A stretch of 11,268 bases of DNA, from NCBI GenBank assembly GCA_007128515.1, contig SKXI01000172.1, positions 1 through 11,268 of the forward strand, in the 5' to 3' direction. This DNA is from Halococcaceae archaeon (lineage in GTDB: Archaea; Halobacteriota; Halobacteria; Halobacteriales; Halalkalicoccaceae). Below are positions 6,950 through 11,268 of this stretch, piece by piece. Each line of letters begins with the position of its first letter. Position 1 is the stretch's first letter. The translations under genes were made by a program, and so were the position numbers. The notes under the pieces were generated by a model that did no database searches, was not told the DNA's origin, and saw only the letters and a program-made list of their open reading frames with translations.

Positions 6950-6982
6950 CCGCGAGTGAACGAAGTGAGCGAGCGGTTTTTT
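6950..6982 (+). repeat. Haloarchaeal palindromic repeat followed by a T6 tract
   Basis: CCGC at 6950-6953 pairs with GCGG at 6973-6976, enclosing GAGTGAACGAAGTGAGC-type sequence, and six T follow at 6977-6982. The same core in the other orientation (CTCACTTCGTTCGCTC-like) recurs at 7120-7131 and 7244-7258. Such GAACGAAGTGAGC strings are dispersed in many haloarchaeal genomes. The T tract would let it act as a plus-strand terminator, but no plus-strand gene ends here; the T-rich part could instead serve as a TATA element. Confidence 0.5.
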
Positions 6983-7017
6983 ATGGCGGGCGAGAGGACA
7001 CCCGAACTGCAGAGAGG

Positions 7018-7040
7018 TGCCCGGGACCGGATTCGAATCC
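7018..7040 (-). repeat. Degenerate copy of a tRNA 3' end (T arm plus acceptor)
   Basis: Read on the minus strand it ends GGATTCGAATCCGGTCCCGGGCA, like the T arm and 3' acceptor strand of a tRNA. It matches the tRNA-Leu 3' end at 19 of 23 positions. No matching 5' acceptor strand is present at tRNA distance, so it is not a whole tRNA. It is the outermost of three direct copies spaced 125 and 118 bp apart. Confidence 0.6.
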
Positions 7041-7112
7041 TCGTACGATGTTCGCCGCTCACGAGTCGTTCGTGTACCGCTCACGGTTCGCTGCGCTCAC
7101 CGTTCGCATTCT

Positions 7113-7139
7113 CGAGGCGCTCACTTCGCTCGCGCCTCG
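7113..7139. repeat. Perfect hairpin with 8-bp arms
   Basis: CGAGGCGC at 7113-7120 and GCGCCTCG at 7132-7139 are exact reverse complements around an 11-nt loop containing TCACTTCGCTC. It lies between the first and second tRNA-end copies and has the GC-rich palindromic character of haloarchaeal dispersed repeats. No T tract follows on either strand. Confidence 0.5.
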
Positions 7140-7141
7140 CG

Positions 7142-7166
7142 ATGCGCGGGACCGGATTTGAACCGG
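7142..7166 (-). repeat. Exact 25-bp copy of the tRNA-Leu 3' end
   Basis: Positions 7142-7166 are identical to 7260-7284, and 24 of these 25 bp are the discriminator base, 3' acceptor strand and most of the T arm of the tRNA-Leu gene. The copies are 118 bp apart in the same orientation. Exact duplication of a tRNA 3' end is what integrases leave as attL/attR, so this may be an attachment-site scar, though 93 bp between copies is too little for an element. Confidence 0.65.
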
Positions 7167-7237
7167 AGCAAGACGGTCCGACTCACTCGCATCGCTCGTT
7201 CGTCGGCTGCGTCTTGCAGGGTTCAAACCGGTCCTGC
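7146..7237. repeat. 92-bp imperfect palindrome built on the tRNA T-arm sequence
   Basis: The left arm 7146-7175 (GCGGGACCGGATTTGAACC then GGAGCAAGACG) pairs with the right arm 7210-7237 (CGTCTTGCAGGG then TTCAAACCGGTCCTGC), with a few mismatches and single-base bulges. Inside, CCGAC at 7178-7182 pairs with GTCGG at 7202-7206. A transcript of either strand could fold into a long hairpin. The right arm is in effect an inverted copy of the tRNA-Leu T arm. Confidence 0.6.
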
Positions 7238-7260
7238 TCTTCGCTCACTTCGTTCGCTCA

Positions 7261-7344
7261 TGCGCGGGACCGGATTTGAACCGGCGGACTCCTACGAGAC
7301 AGCGTCCTAAGCGCTGCGCCGTTTCCTGGCTTGGCTACCCGCGC
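7261..7344 (-). tRNA. tRNA-Leu, anticodon UAG
   Basis: The minus strand folds as a class II tRNA of 84 nt without CCA. The acceptor GCGCGGG (complement of 7338-7344) pairs with CCCGCGC and is followed by discriminator A (7261). The D arm is GCC...GGC with the GG pair in the loop. The anticodon stem CAGCG/CGCTG encloses CTTAGGA, giving anticodon UAG for the leucine codon CUA. A long variable arm has a CTC/GAG stem, and the T loop is TTCAAAT. Long variable arm, A discriminator and anticodon all agree with leucine. No intron is seen. The gene diverges from the mini-TFB gene, with about 79 bp between them. Confidence 0.95.
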
Positions 7345-7368
7345 GCGTCCCCAGCTATCCCCGACCGA

Positions 7369-7377
7369 CCTAAGAAC
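7369..7377 (-). promoter_or_regulatory. TATA-like box of tRNA-Leu
   Basis: On the minus strand GTTCTTAGG lies 25-33 nt before the first base of the tRNA, the usual position for an archaeal tRNA promoter. Confidence 0.4.
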
Positions 7378-7394
7378 CTGTCGCTGCCCGTCGG

Positions 7395-7400
7395 TTTAAA
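7395..7400 (+). promoter_or_regulatory. TATA box of the mini-TFB gene
   Basis: TTTAAA lies 24-29 nt before the GTG start at 7424, an ideal position for a leaderless haloarchaeal transcript. It supports the GTG start. TTTAAA is its own reverse complement, so it could also be read toward tRNA-Leu, but it is too far from that gene to be its main TATA element. Confidence 0.6.
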
Positions 7401-7423
7401 TCGGATGGCGACGAACTCACGGC

Positions 7424-7732
7424 GTGTACCGCGCACGGGACCGGATCGACAACGCCGAGTGGGTCGCCGAACTCCACGAGGCGGCCGACCGGCTCGAACT
7501 GGGTGAGGAGGCCCGTTCCCGGGCGGAGGACCTCTTTCTGTCCTCGGTTCCCGAGAGCGACCGCTCGAAACGGGCGGTGATCGCGACGAGCCTTTACGCG
7601 GCGAGCCTGCTCACCGGAACCCAGCGCTCGCAGACCACGGTCGCCGAGGAGGTCGGGGTCGCTCGGCTGACGATCCAACAGCGGTGGAAACCACTGCTCC
7701 GCGAGGCCGGGTTCGAGCCGCCAGACTGGTGA
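7424..7732 (+). CDS. Mini transcription factor B-like protein (single cyclin-type domain)
   Basis: 102 residues resembling short haloarchaeal proteins annotated as transcription initiation factor IIB family. Full TFB has an N-terminal zinc ribbon, a B-finger and two cyclin repeats. Here only one helical repeat is present: helices at about 10-24, 28-44, 55-70, a helix-turn-helix-like segment TVAEEVGVARLTIQQRW (72-88) and a short last helix. There are no cysteines, so the zinc ribbon is missing, and it probably cannot recruit RNA polymerase in the normal way. It may bind DNA at BRE-like sites or modulate TFB; this is inference. The GTG start gives the family-typical beginning MYRARDRI and has a TTTAAA box at leaderless distance. 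It converges on coaD with 77 bp between the stops. Confidence 0.8.
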   Translation: MYRARDRIDNAEWVAELHEAADRLELGEEARSRAEDLFLSSVPESDRSKRAVIATSLYAASLLTGTQRSQTTVAEEVGVARLTIQQRWKPLLREAGFEPPDW

Positions 7733-7809
7733 TCGCACGGTCCGCCGGCACCCCCCGAGCGCCGAAACCGCGGGAGAACGACGCGCTCCCCGACTCGCAA
7801 CCGACAGGG

Positions 7810-8304
7810 TCAGCGCTCGCGCATCAGGCTTCGACCGGCGTGTTCGGGCGTGAGCCGGCCGTGTTCGTCGATCTCGCCTCGGAGGATACGCGTGCTGGAG
7901 ACGATCTCGCCGTCCTCGGCGAGGACGTGGTCGACGACGACGAGCGTGAGCGGTTCGTCGCCGTTGGCCAGTCTGATCTCGTTGATGTGGCGACCGCCGG
8001 CTTTCGTCTCCGGCGAGACGACCAGCGCGTCGAAGCGGGGTTCGGTCGCGATCCCCGTCGGCTCCGAGAGCTCCTGGATCTCGTAGGAGCGGTCGTACCG
8101 CTCGGCGAACCCGGAGAGCTCCACCGCGAGCGACTCCCGGCGTTGGTCGAAGCGCCTGACGTATCGCTCTTCGCGCCGGGTCCGCGGGGCGAGTTCGTCG
8201 CTCGTGAGTCCCACGGTCACGTCGCCGATCCCGAACGCACGCTCGAACAGCGCGCGGTGTCCGTCGTGGATCGGATCGAACGTCCCCCCCAGCGCGACCT
8301 GCAT
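7810..8304 (-). CDS. coaD: Phosphopantetheine adenylyltransferase, archaeal type
   Basis: Transfers AMP from ATP to 4'-phosphopantetheine to form dephospho-CoA, the next-to-last step of coenzyme A synthesis. At 164 residues it has the length of the archaeal family (COG1019). The nucleotidyltransferase signature GGTFDPIHDGHRALF covers 6-20, with the HxGH motif at H13-D-G-H16. The second signature SSTRI is at 136-140 in GEIVSSTRILRGEID. The middle includes VSPETKAGGRHINEIR (106-121), typical of the archaeal and eukaryotic PPAT group. The ATG at 8302-8304 places the first beta strand at residue 2, as usual. A weak CTAAGC element (reverse complement of 8328-8333) lies 24-29 nt upstream, so it may have its own promoter although it follows the winged-helix gene by 44 nt on the same strand. 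Confidence 0.95.
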   Translation of the reverse strand: MQVALGGTFDPIHDGHRALFERAFGIGDVTVGLTSDELAPRTRREERYVRRFDQRRESLAVELSGFAERYDRSYEIQELSEPTGIATEPRFDALVVSPETKAGGRHINEIRLANGDEPLTLVVVDHVLAEDGEIVSSTRILRGEIDEHGRLTPEHAGRSLMRER

Positions 8305-8348
8305 ACACCGGGCGATGCGAGCCGCACGCTTAGTGCCTTCGGAACGCG

Positions 8349-8933
8349 TTACTCCTCGTCCCCGTCCTCCCCGGCCGCGTCCTCTCCGTCCTCACCGTCG
8401 ACGTTCTCGTCCCCTCGCTCCGCGTCCTCTTCGTCCGGATCGTCCTCGACCGAGATGGTGATCGGCTCGCTCCCGCCGGTCGGCTCCCGCTGGTCGAGGT
8501 ACCGATCGAGGTTGAACGCGGTGTTGAGTTCGTCCTGCACCTGGCCGATGATCCCGCCGACGAGTTCGCTCGGCGCGATCGCCGTGTACTCGTACGGGTT
8601 GTTCCCGGCACCACCGCTCTCGCGCTTCTCCCGGTCGACGACCTCCTCCCCGGTGAGATCCGAGAGCGCCTCCCTGACAGTGCTCGGGTAGAGACCGGTC
8701 CCTTCCGCGATCTCCTCGCTCGTCGCCCCCGGCTCCTGGCGCAGGTAGACGTAGATCCGGGCGCGTGTCTCCGTGTCGAGGATCCACGAGAGCAGGTCGA
8801 TGATACCCTCGTCGAACCCCTCGACCGCACGGTCCGTCCCGCCGAGGCGGTCACGCGGTCGGTCCTCGCTATCCGGCTCGACGATCTCTACCGGGATCTC
8901 GTCGCCGTCGTTAGCGTCTGTGTCGTCGGTCAT
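8349..8933 (-). CDS. Winged helix-turn-helix transcriptional regulator with acidic tails
   Basis: 194 residues. An acidic N-terminal arm (1-45) leads to a winged-helix domain at about 45-125: LLSWILDTETRARIYVYLRQ as the first helix, SEEIAEGTGLYPSTVREALSDL as the helix-turn-helix, and REKRESGGAGNNPYEYTAIA as the wing. A further helix (130-147, LVGGIIGQVQDELNTAFNL) may mediate dimerisation. The C-terminus (about 160-194) is a low-complexity run of Asp, Glu and Gly that is probably disordered. No ligand-binding domain is seen. The family resembles haloarchaeal ArsR/TrmB-like repressors; targets are unknown. A 20-bp inverted repeat directly before its ATG is a natural candidate for autoregulation. 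coaD follows on the same strand. Confidence 0.85.
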   Translation of the reverse strand: MTDDTDANDGDEIPVEIVEPDSEDRPRDRLGGTDRAVEGFDEGIIDLLSWILDTETRARIYVYLRQEPGATSEEIAEGTGLYPSTVREALSDLTGEEVVDREKRESGGAGNNPYEYTAIAPSELVGGIIGQVQDELNTAFNLDRYLDQREPTGGSEPITISVEDDPDEEDAERGDENVDGEDGEDAAGEDGDEE

Positions 8934-8936
8934 GTC

Positions 8937-8956
8937 CCTTCTGCGAGGACAGAAGG
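8937..8956. promoter_or_regulatory. Inverted repeat before the winged-helix gene, candidate operator
   Basis: CCTTCTG (8937-8943) and CAGAAGG (8950-8956) are perfect 7-bp arms with a 6-nt spacer. The element starts 4 nt before the regulator's ATG and would overlap the transcription start predicted from the TATA-like stretch at 8967-8974. A regulator bound here would block its own promoter. A hairpin in the 5' end of the message is the alternative. Confidence 0.45.
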
Positions 8957-8966
8957 AGTCGAGGAG

Positions 8967-8974
8967 TAAAAACC
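8967..8974 (-). promoter_or_regulatory. TATA-like box of the winged-helix gene
   Basis: On the minus strand GGTTTTTA lies 34-41 nt before the ATG at 8933. Transcription would begin roughly 10 nt before the start codon, leaving a short leader. Confidence 0.4.
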
Positions 8975-8979
8975 CTCGC

Positions 8980-10053
8980 TCAGAGCAGCAGCGACCGACA
9001 GAGCTCGTCGGCGCCCTCCTCGCGGTGGATTCGCCGCTGTCTCGCCGCGCCGCTCTCTCCCCTCACTATCTCCCCGATACCGCTGACGCCGAGACGATCG
9101 CACTCGCGCTCGACGGCCGCGGAGAACGAGATCGTCCCCGACCCCTCCCGGTCGATGAACGACGCCTCGTGGCCGTAGCGCATGGCCCGCCACTTGTTCT
9201 CGTCCAGTACCTCGCGTCTGTGGCGGAAGCCCGACTCGCCGTCGTGGTACCGCTCGGTGAGGTCGACGACGAGCGCGTGGACGTACTCGACGAACGCCGA
9301 GACCACGTTCGGGTTCGACTGGCCGTCCGGGGCCCGCACCTCGACGGTCCCGTGCCCGGTGTGCGGGCGGACGTCGTGCCAGAGCTCGCCCCTGTCGTTG
9401 ATCGAGTCGCTCTCGACCATCAGTCGCTCGAACTCCGAAAAGGCCTCGAAGGAGTCGTAGAGCGTCGGCATTCCGGTGTTCGGCAACCCCTCGAAGATCT
9501 TCGCTCTGGCGGAGCTGAGCCCCGTGTCGTAGCCGTTCCAGTACGGCGAGTTCGCCGACAGTGCGAGCATGACGGGGAGATACCACCGCAGCTCGTTCGC
9601 CACCCAGACCGCCGCATCGGCGTCGTCCACCCCGACGTGGACGTGCAGTCCCGCCGTCGTGTTCCGGTGCTGTGGGTACTGGATCCGATCCAGCTGTGCC
9701 CGGTACCGTGGTTTCTCCGCGTGTTCGAGCTCCCGCCAGATCGCGAGCGGGTGGAGGCCGGCGCCGGCGATCCGATACCCGTTTTCCGCCGCGTGCGAGA
9801 CGAGCGCCTCGCGAACGGACCGGATCGCCTCGTCCGCCTCCCCGACCGACTCGATCAGCGGCGTCTGGGTCTCGATGACACAGGTGAACAGTTCGTGATC
9901 GAGTCGGTCCTCCAAGAGCGCCGGTGGCTCGGCCTCGTAGACGAGTTCTCGTGTCCCTGCCGTGGGTCGGCCCCGGTCGTCGACGACGAAGAACTCCTCT
10001 TCGATCCCGAGCGTTCCCATCCGTGTGAAGTTCTCGGCAGAACCCGTCTCCAT
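8980..10053 (-). CDS. gshA: Glutamate-cysteine ligase, GCS2 family (haloarchaeal GshA)
   Basis: Forms gamma-glutamylcysteine from Glu, Cys and ATP; haloarchaea use this dipeptide as their main low-molecular-weight thiol in place of glutathione. The 357-residue protein shows the GCS2 signatures: GIEEEFFVV at 16-24, CVIETQTP at 58-65, the GLHVHVGV metal/ATP motif at 135-142, [19 protein letters not shown] at 225-243, and [10 protein letters not shown] at 285-294. The ATG at 10051-10053 is preferred to an upstream in-frame extension because that extension would run through the TATA box and into flpA, and because TATATATT lies 24-31 nt before this ATG. It lies 40 nt downstream of flpA on the same strand but has its own strong promoter. 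Distinction from other YbdK-like carboxylate-amine ligases rests on recalled resemblance to the haloarchaeal enzyme. Confidence 0.92.
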   Translation of the reverse strand: METGSAENFTRMGTLGIEEEFFVVDDRGRPTAGTRELVYEAEPPALLEDRLDHELFTCVIETQTPLIESVGEADEAIRSVREALVSHAAENGYRIAGAGLHPLAIWRELEHAEKPRYRAQLDRIQYPQHRNTTAGLHVHVGVDDADAAVWVANELRWYLPVMLALSANSPYWNGYDTGLSSARAKIFEGLPNTGMPTLYDSFEAFSEFERLMVESDSINDRGELWHDVRPHTGHGTVEVRAPDGQSNPNVVSAFVEYVHALVVDLTERYHDGESGFRHRREVLDENKWRAMRYGHEASFIDREGSGTISFSAAVERECDRLGVSGIGEIVRGESGAARQRRIHREEGADELCRSLLL

Positions 10054-10076
10054 CGGCCCCGACTTTGGCGGGGAGC

Positions 10077-10084
10077 AATATATA
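10077..10084 (-). promoter_or_regulatory. TATA box of gshA
   Basis: TATATATT on the minus strand, 24-31 nt before the gshA ATG, in the 40-nt gap after the flpA stop. This is the most convincing promoter in the window and indicates a leaderless gshA message independent of nop5-flpA. Confidence 0.7.
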
Positions 10085-10093
10085 CCCCCTGAC

Positions 10094-10723
10094 TCACCGA
10101 GGGGTCGCGACGACCGCGAGGTGGTCGGCGTGATACGGCTCCAACCGAGCGGTTTCGAGGATCTCGTACCCCGACTCGAGACGGTCCAGAGACCGCTCGA
10201 ACACCTCCTCGGGAGCGGCCGTGACGTCCTCGCTCCGCGCCTTGATCGCGAGTACGAGCCGTCCATCTCTCGCGAGAAACCGGCGATTCGAGAGCGCGAC
10301 GTCGGCCTGCCCCCGCGTCGCCACGTCCTGAACCAGTAAGTCGAGGTCCGCCTCGACGACGTGGGCGTAGCGTTCGGGCATCCGGGCGTCGGCGAGCAAC
10401 GGGATCAGGTTCGGCCGGCGTTCGGCGACCGAGAGGAGGTCACGGACCGGCCGCGGTGCGAACTCCACGGCGTACGTCGGCCCGCCAACGTCGGCGACGT
10501 GGCTCACCGTCGTCCCGCTCGCCGCGCCGAGGTAGAGTGCCCGGACCCCCTCTTCGAGACCCGTCTCGAGACCGAGTTCGAGTATTGCCCCGAGCTTGGA
10601 TCGGTGGGGCTCCCACCGCCGCCAGCCGTCGACCACCGGCTCGCCGTAGACGCGCTCGCCCCTAGTCGCGAGCCGCTCGTCCCCGTCGAACTCGACGTAC
10701 CGCACCCCGTTCGGGAGGCTCAT
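10094..10723 (-). CDS. flpA: Fibrillarin-like rRNA/tRNA 2'-O-methyltransferase
   Basis: The catalytic subunit of archaeal C/D-box sRNPs, which use guide RNAs, L7Ae and Nop5 to methylate ribose 2'-OH groups in rRNA and tRNA. At 209 residues it is a little shorter than the usual 220-230. The N-terminal region [17 protein letters not shown] is family-typical, followed by [12 protein letters not shown]. The SAM-binding motif [16 protein letters not shown] is at 64-78, the motif II acid in YAVEFAPR (84-91), VQDVATRGQ at 131-139 with the probable catalytic Asp (D133), and [12 protein letters not shown] with the probable catalytic Lys (K161). Its ATG overlaps the nop5 stop by 4 nt (ATGA), and GGAGGTG lies 5 nt upstream, so the two are translated from one message in matched amounts. 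Confidence 0.97.
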   Translation of the reverse strand: MSLPNGVRYVEFDGDERLATRGERVYGEPVVDGWRRWEPHRSKLGAILELGLETGLEEGVRALYLGAASGTTVSHVADVGGPTYAVEFAPRPVRDLLSVAERRPNLIPLLADARMPERYAHVVEADLDLLVQDVATRGQADVALSNRRFLARDGRLVLAIKARSEDVTAAPEEVFERSLDRLESGYEILETARLEPYHADHLAVVATPR

Positions 10724-11268
10724 CCCTCCACCTCCCGGGATCGGATCCGATCCATGCGTTCGTCCAGTTCGGCCTCCAGTCCGGGCCGTCGGTCGCCCGA
10801 GTAGTGGTCGATGCGGGCGGCGATCGCGAGCTTTCCGGCGAGCGCCCGTGCGGCGGAGCCGCGTTGGGCTGGATGGGTTCCCCTGACGTACTCGTGGACG
10901 TAGATCACGCCGTGTTTCGGCGACGGGGCGTGTCCACGGAGGTGGGCGAACAGCGCCTCTTCCGCGCCGAGAACCTGTACGGTGCCGGAGGGCATCCGCG
11001 CGAGGGGCTTCAGGCCGCCGGCGAGCGAGATCAGCCGTGCCGCGAGGACCGGTCCCGCGAGCGCCGCGAGGTTCGGCGCGACCGAGGGCGTTTCGCGCTC
11101 GACGAACGTCCGGAGCGCGTCCGCCTCGTCCGCGACCTCGGTGGTTCGCTCGGCGAGCGCGATCAGCCGCCGCTCGCCGTCGCTTTCACCCTCGCACTCC
11201 GCGACCGTTCGTGCGTACTCGACGCCGGTTCCCGAATCTTCGAACAACGAGCCGGCCCACTCGGAGAC
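10720..11268 (-). CDS. nop5: Nop5 (Nop56/58 family) C/D-box sRNP scaffold, C-terminal part
   Basis: The visible 183 codons are the C-terminal part; the reading frame continues past the right edge (VSEWAGSLFEDSGTGVEYAR across the edge region), so a TTG at 11247 should not be taken as the start. The Nop domain is clear: coiled-coil residues with ERRLIALAERTTEVADEADALRTF split across the early part, then PNLAALAGPVLAARLISLAG, GAEEALFAHLRG, the SPKHGVIYVHEYVRG block that contacts the L7Ae-kink-turn RNA, and SAARALAGKLAIAARIDHYSG. The protein ends soon after, at RSREVEG, without the Lys-rich tail of eukaryotic homologues. Nop5 dimerises and holds FlpA on the guide RNA. Its stop overlaps the flpA start, giving the conserved nop5-flpA operon. 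Confidence 0.96.
   Translation of the reverse strand, partial: VSEWAGSLFEDSGTGVEYARTVAECEGESDGERRLIALAERTTEVADEADALRTFVERETPSVAPNLAALAGPVLAARLISLAGGLKPLARMPSGTVQVLGAEEALFAHLRGHAPSPKHGVIYVHEYVRGTHPAQRGSAARALAGKLAIAARIDHYSGDRRPGLEAELDERMDRIRSREVEG
10729..10735 (-). promoter_or_regulatory. Shine-Dalgarno sequence of flpA, inside nop5
   Basis: GGAGGTG on the minus strand, 5 nt before the flpA ATG and fully complementary to the 16S rRNA 3' end consensus. It fixes the flpA start at 10723 within the ATGA overlap. Confidence 0.65.

Larger units (their letters stand above)
6456..7260. other. 805-bp stretch without a convincing protein gene
   Basis: From left to right it holds the dacZ promoter region, an AT-rich island (6556-6600), a second AT patch with a perfect palindrome ATAATATTAT at 6679-6688, a possible gene remnant (6603-6929, minus), a palindromic repeat followed by six T (6950-6982), and a cluster of partial tRNA 3' ends and hairpins (7018-7260) next to tRNA-Leu. 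Open frames of 60-130 codons across 6844-7310 on the plus strand translate the tRNA-end repeats (repeated Ala-Arg-Asp-Arg-Ile) and are not credible genes. I see no CRISPR array, no transposase and no complete second tRNA. Confidence 0.7.

Noticed and set aside
7018..7240. Additional tRNA genes suggested by T-arm-like sequences
   Set aside because: No matching 5' acceptor strand, D arm or anticodon arm occurs at the required distance from either copy, so these are partial copies only.
7018..7284. CRISPR array
   Set aside because: The repeats are too few, diverge between copies, are spaced by about 93-100 bp, and correspond to a tRNA end. No cas genes are present.
6844..7310. Three overlapping plus-strand open frames of 97-133 codons
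   Set aside because: They translate the tRNA-end repeats and palindromes (repeated Ala-Arg-Asp-Arg-Ile and Ser-Arg-rich stretches), and they run antisense into tRNA-Leu.
7431..7449. Another tRNA-end copy at the start of the mini-TFB gene (GCGCACGGGACCGGATCGA)
   Set aside because: The resemblance comes from codons for the family-typical N-terminus MYRARDRI; the T-loop part does not match, so it is most likely chance.
10054..10266. Extended N-terminus for GshA
   Set aside because: It would overlap flpA by more than 170 bp and pass through the TATA box; the GIEEEFF motif is already near the start when using the ATG at 10053.
11245..11247. TTG as start of the last minus-strand gene
   Set aside because: The frame stays open to the window edge, and the residues upstream (VSEWAGS) fit the Nop5 sequence, so the gene continues outside the window.

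Overview
The window looks like chromosomal DNA of a halophilic archaeon (class Halobacteria). The base composition is GC-rich, the proteins are very rich in Asp and Glu and poor in Lys, several genes have a TATA-like box about 25 nt before the start codon and no leader, and many of the gene types are archaeal (fibrillarin-like FlpA, Nop5, a TFB-type mini-protein, DacZ, archaeal CoaD). From memory, Haloferax volcanii has dacZ, a channel gene, gshA, flpA and nop5 in the same part of its chromosome, so most of this segment is probably a conserved core neighbourhood.

Layout. 1-525 (minus) is the N-terminal part of a DUF255 thioredoxin-fold protein. It diverges from a plus-strand run: a DICT-domain protein (639-1388), purD (1427-2713), an FAD oxidoreductase fused to a Rieske domain (2766-4289) and a left-handed beta-helix acyltransferase (4337-4852). 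That run collides stop-to-stop, with no spacer, with a minus-strand two-gene operon: dacZ (5643-6455, c-di-AMP synthase) followed 1 nt later by an MscS-type channel gene (4853-5641). Next comes about 800 bp without a convincing protein gene (6456-7260). It holds an AT-rich island, a possible gene remnant, haloarchaeal palindromic repeats and several partial copies of the 3' end of a tRNA. An intact tRNA-Leu(UAG) follows on the minus strand (7261-7344) and shares a short divergent promoter region with a mini-TFB gene (7424-7732). The rest is on the minus strand: coaD (7810-8304), a winged-helix regulator (8349-8933), gshA (8980-10053), flpA (10094-10723) and the 3' part of nop5 (10720 to the window end).

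How the genes fit together. dacZ and the channel gene form a translationally close pair that plausibly links c-di-AMP to osmotic control. nop5 and flpA overlap by 4 nt and encode the scaffold and the catalytic subunit of the archaeal C/D-box sRNP 2'-O-methylase. purD (purine synthesis), coaD (coenzyme A) and gshA (gamma-glutamylcysteine, the haloarchaeal low-molecular-weight thiol) are housekeeping metabolism. The least ordinary stretch is 6456-7260. It looks like a scar from repeated recombination or integration at the 3' end of tRNA-Leu, with a long imperfect palindrome built from the T-arm sequence. I did not find a clear new defence or mobile system. The most promising leads are this tRNA-end repeat cluster, the channel protein that lacks its cytoplasmic cage, and a candidate autoregulatory operator before the winged-helix gene.
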